Of a stretch of DNA of 64,000 bases, positions 27,857-34,370 are shown in pieces. The notes below the pieces were generated by a model. That model had not been told where the DNA came from, made no database searches, and saw nothing but the letters and a program-made list of their open reading frames with translations. The stretch covers positions 1 through 64,000 of the forward strand of contig NZ_JAEHGC010000021.1 in assembly GCF_016107705.1 (NCBI RefSeq). Direction: 5' to 3'. Source of the DNA: Neobacillus cucumis. GTDB lineage: Bacteria > Bacillota > Bacilli > Bacillales_B > DSM-18226. Position numbers and translations under genes: made by a program. Within the stretch, counting starts at the first letter, position 1. Each line of letters opens with the position of its first letter.

Positions 27857-27986
27857 CTGTTGATTGGAGCAAGGGCACTCGACTCCTGCGGGATAGAGAG
27901 GTCACTGGAGACCCCACAGGCGCAAGCGCCGAGGAGGCTCCAGGACCTCCCCGCGGAAAGCGAGTGACCGGAGCGGAAATCAACAG
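27857..27986. repeat. MITE-like palindromic element, copy 2 (inverted)
   Basis: A 130-bp element beginning CTGTTGATTGGAGCAAGG and ending GGAGCGGAAATCAACAG, an approximate reverse complement of the copy at 27331-27464. The shared blocks include the CCGCGGAAAGCGA, GAGGAGGCTCC and CTCCTGCGGG segments. The two copies enclose 392 bp holding only a broken ORF. Confidence 0.75.
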
Positions 27987-28029
27987 GCCCTTTTACAGGG
28001 ACTAAAATTCGTATTTAGATTTAACAAAG

Positions 28030-28065
28030 AAAAAAATTGCCGAGAAAAATACCCTTTCTCGACAA
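28030..28065 (-). terminator. Terminator of the riboswitch-controlled membrane protein gene
   Basis: On the minus strand TTGTCGAGAAA pairs with TTTCTCGGCAA, followed by TTTTTTTC. It ends the transcript that begins with the ykkC-type leader at 28.6 kb. Confidence 0.8.
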
Positions 28066-28104
28066 CCTAGAAGACCACCAATGATTTAGTGGTTTTTTTC
28101 TAAT

Positions 28105-28428
28105 CTATGAACTCTGCCGCTTTGAGAACTTCGCTTGGGCCCAGGCATCGAGTTTTTTGACATGGCCCTTTCCAAGGGTAAATCCATATAGGATAAGCAG
28201 CACAATAATTAAGGTAAACAGATCAATTTTTCTTGTTGCAATAAAGTTGATGATTCCCATTAATACTTGCGGGATTACTCCAGTCAACGCAAATAATACC
28301 GTTGCAATTTTAAACCAGAAACGGGATTGCAGACCGTACCTGGCATACAACAAGAAAAAGGTCGATGACCACGCAAGTACCTCAAGACTCACCAAGATTA
28401 CCCACTTATTCTCTAGTAAAAAATCCAT
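28105..28428 (-). CDS. Unrecognised four-helix membrane protein under a guanidine-I-type riboswitch
   Basis: A 107-aa protein with about four membrane helices (residues 8-28, 40-60, 68-85 and a shorter one near 72-88) and a basic tail (KKLDAWAQAKFSKRQSS). Length and topology resemble small multidrug resistance (SMR) proteins. Helix 1 holds a Glu at residue 16 (SLEVLAW), recalling the LLEVxWA of guanidinium exporters, but the rest does not match SMR sequences that I know. It is the only gene after the riboswitch at 28452-28612 and is followed by its own terminator. Guanidine export or handling is inferred from control alone. Confidence 0.75.
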   Translation of the reverse strand: MDFLLENKWVILVSLEVLAWSSTFFLLYARYGLQSRFWFKIATVLFALTGVIPQVLMGIINFIATRKIDLFTLIIVLLILYGFTLGKGHVKKLDAWAQAKFSKRQSS

Positions 28429-28451
28429 ATCCTATATCTCCCTCCTAAAAA

Positions 28452-28500
28452 TAAAAAAGCCCGGAAAAATATCGTTTCCGACATTTCTCCCAGGCTTTTA
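28452..28500 (-). terminator. Riboswitch expression-platform terminator
   Basis: On the minus strand AAAAGCCTGG...GTCG folds back through a GAAA loop on CGAT...CCGGGCTTTT and is followed by a T-run. Its 5' arm is the conserved 3' part of the aptamer, so ligand binding would prevent terminator formation. The ribosome site AGGAGGGAG lies just beyond it. Confidence 0.85.
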
Positions 28501-28612
28501 TCCCTCCGTGTACACCGAAAAGCAGAAGCGCCTTGGTCAGGCAAAACCTTCTTAAACAGTGCGTTTTCTCTCGGACCAGACTAGCTCAATAAAGCAACGG
28601 AACCCTAGAAAA
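28486..28612 (-). promoter_or_regulatory. ykkC-class riboswitch aptamer, guanidine-I type
   Basis: The minus strand carries the conserved ykkC/yxkD blocks in order: CTAGGGTTCCG, TGGTCCGAGAG, then ACACGGAGGGATAAAAGCC and TGGGAGA. These are the guanidine-I consensus blocks. Subtype 2 RNAs binding ppGpp, PRPP or nucleotides share much of this core, so ligand identity is inferred. The aptamer overlaps a terminator (28452-28500) in the usual transcription-ON arrangement and controls one short membrane protein gene. Confidence 0.88.
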
Positions 28613-28676
28613 CTTTTTTCGATATGATTTGTAATCTATTTTAACACAAAAATCCGAAACCAGATACTTCCAAATT

Positions 28677-30512
28677 CTACTTTTTGAAATGATATGGCAG
28701 GGTCGCCACAATCACTTTCTTTTTATAAAGCAGGTATGCACGTATTAATAAACTAGATTGGTTGTGCAAAATATTGTGCCAGCTTTTTTTGGTGATAAAT
28801 TGCGGAATTAATACGGTAACACGGTAATTATTTTCACTTGCCTTGTGTTCCACTGTATCAATAAATTTACTTAACGGATGCAGAATGCTTCGATAATGGG
28901 ATTGTAACGTGACAAGCCGGACATCCGGCTGCCATTTCTGCCATTTTTCCTCAAAGCGTTTTTCATCCTCACGATCAAAGGAAACATACACGGCAAAGAT
29001 TTGATCTGTTAACGACTTTGCATAATTAATTGAGTTTTCCACAACCCGGGTAACCCCTGCTACCGGGACAATAATAACGTTCCCCTCAATCGGTATCGCA
29101 GGCTGCTGGTTATAAACACGTAATTGCTCACCAACAGCTTCATAATGCTTATTAATCCGGTGAAATAGGAGGACAATCAGCGGCAAGAAGATAAATACAA
29201 ACCAAACTTGCCCGAGCTTTGTAATAAAGAAAATCAGTAAAACAGTTAATGTAATTAAAGCACCAATCAAATTGGCAGTTAGCTTTGCTATCCAGCCAGC
29301 CGGCTTTTCGCGAACCCATTTAATAATCATCCCTGTCTGCGACAAGGTAAATGGAATAAAAACACCTACCGCATAAAGGGGAATTAAATGTTCGGTTTGC
29401 CCATGAAAGGTAATAATCAATAATATCGATGCTATACCTAAGGAAACAATCCCGTTAGAATACCCTAGACGGTCGCCGCGAATCGTAAACATCCTTGGCA
29501 TATATTTATCTTTTGCCAGGTTATAGGCTAGCTGCGGGAAAGCAGAAAAGCCTGTATTAGCTGCTAAAACGAGGATCAGTGCAGTCGTACCCTGTACAAA
29601 AAAATAAAGATAATTTCGCCCAAAGGTTTCTTTCGCAATTTGTGAAACAACTGTTTCCTCCGCTTTAGGGGCAATCCCATAATAAAAAGCTAAAAAAGTA
29701 ATCCCTGAAAATAAAACGGCGAGCAATGAGCCCATTAAGATAAGCGTTTTTGCCGCATTATTAGGAGCGGGATCCTTGAAATTTGGTATCGCATTCGAAA
29801 TCGCTTCGACACCTGTTAAGGCAGAACAGCCTGACGCAAAAGCGCGAAGCAATAAAAATAAGGTGATCCCCTGTACCGGTGCCCCTATTGGTGCATGATG
29901 AACAGTTGGGGAAACATTTCCGGTAACCATTTTGAAAATCCCGACAGCAATCATAATGACAAGGGCAAAGACAAATAAATAGACCGGATAGGCTAAAATG
30001 GAAGCCGATTCCGTCAAGCCGCGAAGATTTAAGATGGTAATCAATACAACCAATACACAGGCAATTGAAACGGTGTGCGGGTGAAGCGCTGGAAATGCAG
30101 ATGTAATTGCATCCGTTCCAGCAGAAACACTTACAGCTACTGTCAGTATGTAGTCAACCAGCAGAGACCCTCCAGCGATTAGCCCTGCATTCTCCCCTAA
30201 GTTTTCTTTCGAAACAACATAGGCTCCTCCACCCTGTGAGTAACTAAAAATAATTTGCCGATAAGAAATGATCAGTGCAGCTAATAAAAATAACACGCCT
30301 ACTGCAATTGGGATCGAGTACCAAAAGGCTATGACACTGATTGTTGCCAAAACGATAAGAATTTGCTCCGTTCCGTATGCAACAGAGGATAGTGCATCGG
30401 AGGAAAGAATGGCTAACGCCTTTAATATATTTAACTTTTGTTCGCCCAATGCCGCTGATTTTAACGGCCGGCCAATTAAAAATCTCTTGATAGAAGAGAG
30501 CAAGTGATTCAC
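28677..30512 (-). CDS. KimA-like potassium/proton symporter (APC superfamily)
   Basis: A 611-aa transporter with twelve membrane helices (to about residue 450) and a cytoplasmic C-terminal domain (GNVIIVPVAGVTRVVENSIN onwards). Length and sequence (SSDALSSVAYGTEQIL, FSYSQGGGAYVVSKENLGEN) match KimA, formerly YdaO, a high-affinity K+ importer inhibited by c-di-AMP. The GTG start at 30512 has CTGGTGG upstream. The 228-bp upstream region has no match to the c-di-AMP riboswitch that precedes kimA in B. subtilis. A c-di-AMP synthase gene lies at the right edge of this window. Confidence 0.88.
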   Translation of the reverse strand: MNHLLSSIKRFLIGRPLKSAALGEQKLNILKALAILSSDALSSVAYGTEQILIVLATISVIAFWYSIPIAVGVLFLLAALIISYRQIIFSYSQGGGAYVVSKENLGENAGLIAGGSLLVDYILTVAVSVSAGTDAITSAFPALHPHTVSIACVLVVLITILNLRGLTESASILAYPVYLFVFALVIMIAVGIFKMVTGNVSPTVHHAPIGAPVQGITLFLLLRAFASGCSALTGVEAISNAIPNFKDPAPNNAAKTLILMGSLLAVLFSGITFLAFYYGIAPKAEETVVSQIAKETFGRNYLYFFVQGTTALILVLAANTGFSAFPQLAYNLAKDKYMPRMFTIRGDRLGYSNGIVSLGIASILLIITFHGQTEHLIPLYAVGVFIPFTLSQTGMIIKWVREKPAGWIAKLTANLIGALITLTVLLIFFITKLGQVWFVFIFLPLIVLLFHRINKHYEAVGEQLRVYNQQPAIPIEGNVIIVPVAGVTRVVENSINYAKSLTDQIFAVYVSFDREDEKRFEEKWQKWQPDVRLVTLQSHYRSILHPLSKFIDTVEHKASENNYRVTVLIPQFITKKSWHNILHNQSSLLIRAYLLYKKKVIVATLPYHFKK

Positions 30513-30690
30513 CCACCAGACTTGAAGTAGAGTTACCGATTGATTTTAACACAAGAGGATAGTGAATATGAAGTATTTTCTTTTCGACAAAGTCACAGAA
30601 TAGATTGCCAATTAACCTAAAAAAACTTTTATTATAACCTTAGTGTTGTCGAAAAATATTAATTTATTAGGGATTGTAGTTTAAAAGAAA

Positions 30691-30736
30691 AAAAGCTGCT
30701 TGGAAGGGATGTATTTAATCTTCCAAACAACTTTTT
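30691..30736 (-). terminator. Terminator of ogt
   Basis: On the minus strand AAAAAGTTGTTTGGAAG pairs with CTTCCAAGCAGCTTTT, then a T-run. It starts about 5 bp past the ogt stop and separates it from the KimA-like gene. Confidence 0.75.
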
Positions 30737-30740
30737 CAAA

Positions 30741-31229
30741 CTACATTTTGACTCCCTCAACTTCAAGGAGTTTTCTTTTAATCGGGGTGTTGCTCCCCGC
30801 ATATCCAACTAGACTTCCATTCTTGCCAATTACTCGATGGCAGGGAATGATAATCGGAATTTGATTTGCTCGATTTGCTTGACCGACAGCCCGGACAGCT
30901 TTGGGATTCCCAATCATTTCAGCCACATCCGCATAGCTTCTAATTTCGCCAAACGGAATGGATTGGAGCGCTTCCCAAACCTTTTTACGAAAATCCGTCC
31001 CTTCAACCGAAAGGGGCAGCTCGAATTGTTGACGATGGCCGTGAAAATACTCATCTAATTGTTTTATCGCTTCACCGCAAAGCTCCGAATCTTCTTTTAA
31101 TGTCGGGTTTTCTTTTTGATAGTTCAGCCAGTCCTCTTCAAACATCTCAATTCTTTTAACACCTTTTTCATCTGCAATCACATAAAGCTTCCCTATCGGT
31201 GATTCGTAAACTGCATAACCTAGTCTCAA
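30741..31229 (-). CDS. ogt: Methylated-DNA--protein-cysteine methyltransferase
   Basis: A 162-aa suicide DNA-repair protein that moves O6-methyl groups from guanine to its own Cys in IIPCHRVIG. The Arg finger region RAVGQANRANQIP and C-terminal GYAGSNTPIKRKLLEVEG are typical. The TTG at 31229 follows GGAGTGA with good spacing and gives the N terminus MRLGYAVYESPIGKL; a GTG three codons upstream or longer starts are possible but lack support. Confidence 0.92.
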   Translation of the reverse strand: MRLGYAVYESPIGKLYVIADEKGVKRIEMFEEDWLNYQKENPTLKEDSELCGEAIKQLDEYFHGHRQQFELPLSVEGTDFRKKVWEALQSIPFGEIRSYADVAEMIGNPKAVRAVGQANRANQIPIIIPCHRVIGKNGSLVGYAGSNTPIKRKLLEVEGVKM

Positions 31230-31372
31230 TACAATCACTCCAGACAAGATACATCTATTTCTATCCATTATACAATGGATTTAATTTCCCTATACGATAC
31301 TTCTGCAGCAGAGGAAATGAAAAAACGTTCCTACATAAAGTAGAAACGATCTTTCCATTGCCTATTTTTCTT

Positions 31373-31837
31373 TTATTTCCTTGCTGCTTCAATAACTCGC
31401 TTCATAGCTTGGATTTGCCCCATATGATTGGCCTCATGGAAGACCGCAAAATTAGCAATTTCGCCAAATGTTTCTAGACCAAGGAATGGGGTTGCAAGCC
31501 GTTCATTTAAACTCTCCGCCGGAACCTCTTTAATACGATTGATTTGCTCTTTTAACTGGCGTGTTAATTCTGATATGGACGGAACATCGCCTTGCCAAAC
31601 AGCAGGCTTCGTGCCCGTTGCAAATAACGTCATATAATTCTCTGGCAGGTTAGTTGATTTTTTAGGGAACCCAAACATAAACTGCTCGGCCACCGTTAAC
31701 ACATGGCCAATATGCCAATGAATGGTGTTATTAAAACCTTCCGGCTGTACATCCACAATCGCTTCATCTAAAGCATCAATATTTTTAAGAAGAAAGTTTC
31801 TCGTTACCTCAAAATGCTTGAATAATAATTCACTCAT
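31373..31837 (-). CDS. DinB family protein
   Basis: A 154-aa four-helix DinB/YfiT-like protein. Three conserved His positions for metal are seen: IHWHIGHVL near residue 42, and FHEANHMGQIQ near the C terminus. Members include thiol-dependent transferases and proteins of unknown role; some are DNA-damage induced. CGGAGGGGG precedes the ATG. It is encoded near ogt, but a shared function is only a guess. Confidence 0.88.
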   Translation of the reverse strand: MSELLFKHFEVTRNFLLKNIDALDEAIVDVQPEGFNNTIHWHIGHVLTVAEQFMFGFPKKSTNLPENYMTLFATGTKPAVWQGDVPSISELTRQLKEQINRIKEVPAESLNERLATPFLGLETFGEIANFAVFHEANHMGQIQAMKRVIEAARK

Positions 31838-31908
31838 ATCCTAGCCCCCTCCGATTTTGGTCGCTTCTATTTTAACCCAAAATCATCCAACTTTGAAAAT
31901 CAAACGCC

Positions 31909-33603
31909 TTACATTTCATCAGGAGCCTCAACACCTAACAGACGTAAACCTTCTTTCAGAACGACCGTAACCGAATAAACTAGGGCTAAACGTGCTTGCT
32001 TCTCATCATTGTCCTCTAGAATTTTCACTTCTCCATAATACTTATTAAAAGCTTGGGCTAGGTCTACTACATATTTAGCGACTTGGGAAGGATCGAACTG
32101 GTTAAGTGCTCTTTTGATGGCATTTGGGAACTCCATGAGCATAGTAATAACCTTCCATTCTTTTTCCCAAGAATAATCAATACCGCTTGGCTGCCAATCG
32201 GCGGACCAATTTCCTTTTCGTAAAATGGAGCAGGCCCGAGCATGCGTATATTGAACATATGGTCCCGTTTCTCCCTCAAAACGAAGCATTTCTTCTAATG
32301 AAAACTCAATATCATTCATTCTGAAATTCTTTAAGTCGTGGAAAATAACCGCTCCTACACCAACTTGCTTCGCAACCATGTCCTTGTTCATTAGATTTGG
32401 ATTTTTCTCTTCAATGTTATGACGGGCCATGGAAATTGACTCATCTAATACCTCTTCTAATAAAACAACCTTCCCTTTTCTTGTCGACATTTTTTTTCCG
32501 TCTTTTAACATCATGCCAAATGGAATATGGACCATATTCTTTGCCCAGTCATACCCCAGTTTTCCTAAAACAGCTTTAAGTTGTTTAAAATGGAGACTTT
32601 GTTCATTTCCGACAACATATAATGACTTATCAAAATTATAGGTTTCCTGGCGATAAAGAGCAGCAGCTAAATCACGGGTAGCATATAGTGTGGCCCCGTC
32701 AGACTTTTTAATCAAGCATGGCGGCAGCTCTTCTTCTGTTAATTCCACCACTTGAGCATGATCCGATTCTACTAGCAATTGTTTTTCCTCAAGAAGCTTT
32801 ACAACACGGTCCATTTTATCATTATAAAAAGCCTCGCCGTTAAAGGAGTCAAACGCAACGTTCATTAAATCATAGATTCTAGAGAATTCTTTCAGAGACT
32901 CATCGCGGAACCATTGCCATAACTCATGTGCTTCCTCGTCACCATCTTCAAGCTTTTTGAACCAGCTTCTGCCTTGGTCAACAAGGGATGGATCCTTCTC
33001 TGCCTCATCATGGAACTTAATATAAAGAGTCAGTAACTCCTTAATTGGGTTTTGCTTTACCTTCTCCGCTTCTCCCCAAAGCTTATAAGCAGTAATTAAT
33101 TTACCAAACTGTGTACCCCAGTCACCGAGATGGTTAATTTTCACTGGCTTATAACCGCACTTTTCAAGAATTAGGGCAAGCGAATTCCCAATAACTGTAG
33201 AGCGCAAGTGGCCCATTGAGAACGGTTTGGCGATATTTGGAGAGGACATATCAATCGGTACCTGTCCGCCATTTCCTATCGCCTGCATACCATAACGGCT
33301 TTCTAGTGAGTTGATTTCCTTGATTACTTGTTCAGAAACCTGCAGTTTATTTAAAAATATGTTTAGATAAGCGCCAATTACTTCAATTTTTTCAAAAAGT
33401 GGCGATTGAATTGTACTGCTTAGTTCCTGGGCTATTTGATTTGGTGACTTTCGTTTAACTTTTGCCAGTGTAAAGCATGGAAACGCCATATCGCCATGTT
33501 CTTGGTTTTTTGGTTTTTCAATAAGTTGTTCGAGATCCTGAACTGAAATCTCTCCTTTTAGCGACTCAAAAAGTATTTCGGCAAGCTCTTTCTTAAAATT
33601 CAC
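31909..33603 (-). CDS. argS: Arginyl-tRNA synthetase
   Basis: A 564-aa class I synthetase. The HIGH motif is in [19 protein letters not shown], the KMSKS motif is KMSTRKG, and the C-terminal anticodon-binding domain contains [15 protein letters not shown]. The start is the GTG at 33603 with GGAGG 7 nt upstream ([11 protein letters not shown]); an ORF extension upstream runs back through the T-box terminator and is not translated. It is controlled by the T-box leader at 33635-33875. Confidence 0.96.
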   Translation of the reverse strand: MNFKKELAEILFESLKGEISVQDLEQLIEKPKNQEHGDMAFPCFTLAKVKRKSPNQIAQELSSTIQSPLFEKIEVIGAYLNIFLNKLQVSEQVIKEINSLESRYGMQAIGNGGQVPIDMSSPNIAKPFSMGHLRSTVIGNSLALILEKCGYKPVKINHLGDWGTQFGKLITAYKLWGEAEKVKQNPIKELLTLYIKFHDEAEKDPSLVDQGRSWFKKLEDGDEEAHELWQWFRDESLKEFSRIYDLMNVAFDSFNGEAFYNDKMDRVVKLLEEKQLLVESDHAQVVELTEEELPPCLIKKSDGATLYATRDLAAALYRQETYNFDKSLYVVGNEQSLHFKQLKAVLGKLGYDWAKNMVHIPFGMMLKDGKKMSTRKGKVVLLEEVLDESISMARHNIEEKNPNLMNKDMVAKQVGVGAVIFHDLKNFRMNDIEFSLEEMLRFEGETGPYVQYTHARACSILRKGNWSADWQPSGIDYSWEKEWKVITMLMEFPNAIKRALNQFDPSQVAKYVVDLAQAFNKYYGEVKILEDNDEKQARLALVYSVTVVLKEGLRLLGVEAPDEM

Positions 33604-33634
33604 TTTAAAACCTCCAATAATTTTTATCCCAAAT

Positions 33635-33669
33635 AAAAAACTCCCGCCTCTAAAAAAGAGACGAGAGTT
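33635..33669 (-). terminator. T-box terminator of the argS leader
   Basis: On the minus strand AACTCTCGTCTCT pairs with AGAGGCGGGAGTT and is followed by TTTTTT. It is the OFF structure that competes with the antiterminator formed with the T-box sequence at 33671-33687. Confidence 0.9.
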
Positions 33670-33875
33670 ATCCCGCGGTACCACTCTAATTGTTCACAAA
33701 GAACCAGCTTACGCTTGGTAACGGAGCATTCTCCGGCATATCCTACTGTTACTTCGGACGGCATCTCAAAAGTGCGCTTCATTATCTTCTCTTGGTTTCA
33801 GGCTCCCACCGCCCCTGAATCGCTATGACCTCACAGATAACTACTCTCTTTGTCATTGAATTTCGATGTTAATTA
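33635..33875 (-). promoter_or_regulatory. T-box riboswitch leader of argS
   Basis: The minus strand carries the T-box core AGAGTGGTACCGCGGG (near 33687-33672), the Stem I blocks AGAGAGTAG, AGCGATTCAGGGGCGGTGG, then GAAGCGCACTTTTGAG, and a terminator. The expected specifier position after GAA reads G-CGC-A, an arginine codon, in agreement with the gene. Uncharged tRNA-Arg would stabilise the antiterminator and raise argS expression. Confidence 0.93.
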
Positions 33876-33881
33876 CCAGAT

Positions 33882-33910
33882 ATTATACTGGAACATAAGG
33901 GATTTATCCA
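33882..33910 (-). promoter_or_regulatory. Promoter of the argS T-box transcript
   Basis: The minus strand reads TGGATA (33910-33905), 17 nt, then TATAAT (33887-33882), placing the start just ahead of the T-box Stem I. The -10 is consensus and the -35 is 4/6. Confidence 0.7.
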
Positions 33911-33970
33911 GTGCTTGTTTAGTAATTTTCCTTATAAGAGGAAATCCTAATGGAAAGGAGGGATTTTTTC

Positions 33971-34225
33971 ATGGCTAGAAGAAATAACAAAATTCTCGTC
34001 CCTGGAGCAAGGGCCGGACTGGATGAATTAAAAGCCAGAGTTGTCAATGCCAAGAGCCCGGAGGACGCCAAATTTGAGGCGGCAGAGGAGACAGGTGTAC
34101 CGTTAAAGAAAGGATATAACGGCCAGCTAACCTCTGAGCAAGCCGGAAAGGTCGGAGGCAGACTTGGCGGCAGCATGGTTCGTGAACTCGTGAAAATGGC
34201 GCAGCAGAACCTTGGAAAAAAATAA
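33971..34225 (+). CDS. Alpha/beta-type small acid-soluble spore protein
   Basis: An 84-aa SASP. The germination protease cleavage region (KFEAAEETGV) and the two DNA-binding helices (LTSEQAGKVGGRLGG and MVRELVKMAQQ) are present. It starts at ATG 33971 with AAGGAGG 9-10 nt upstream; an ORF extension of seven codons is not supported. SASPs coat spore DNA in A-form and protect it from UV. Expression would be forespore-specific through sigma-G, although I could not find a convincing sigma-G site in the short upstream region shared with argS. Confidence 0.95.
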   Translation: MARRNNKILVPGARAGLDELKARVVNAKSPEDAKFEAAEETGVPLKKGYNGQLTSEQAGKVGGRLGGSMVRELVKMAQQNLGKK

Positions 34226-34267
34226 ACACATGCATAAATCACTGTTTTTAAAAGGCATTACTTTCTT

Positions 34268-34319
34268 CGCAGATAAAACCTAAACTACCGCAGATAAATT
34301 TCTATTTTCCGCAGATAAA
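34268..34319 (+). repeat. Three CGCAGATAAA direct repeats at exact 21-bp spacing
   Basis: CGCAGATAAA occurs at 34268-34277, 34289-34298 and 34310-34319, separated by two unrelated 11-bp spacers. The period of 21 bp equals two turns of DNA. The repeats lie between the SASP stop and the terminator hairpin, on the 3' side of both flanking genes. Confidence 0.8.
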
Positions 34320-34335
34320 TGCTTTTTTAAACCAT

Positions 34336-34370
34336 AAAAGGGGTGCCCCAAAATAGAGGGCACCCCTTTT
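34336..34370. terminator. Bidirectional terminator between SASP and yhgE genes
   Basis: AAAAGGGGTGCCC and GGGCACCCCTTTT form a perfect 13-bp stem with a 9-nt loop, with A- and T-runs built into both arms. The last bases overlap the end of the yhgE-like gene. Confidence 0.9.

Noticed and set aside
30513..30740. c-di-AMP (ydaO) riboswitch upstream of the KimA-like gene
   Set aside because: No ydaO consensus blocks are present in either strand; the region is AT-rich with only the ogt terminator.
33604..33684. N-terminal extension of ArgS
   Set aside because: The extension is the T-box terminator read as protein; the GTG at 33603 has the ribosome site.
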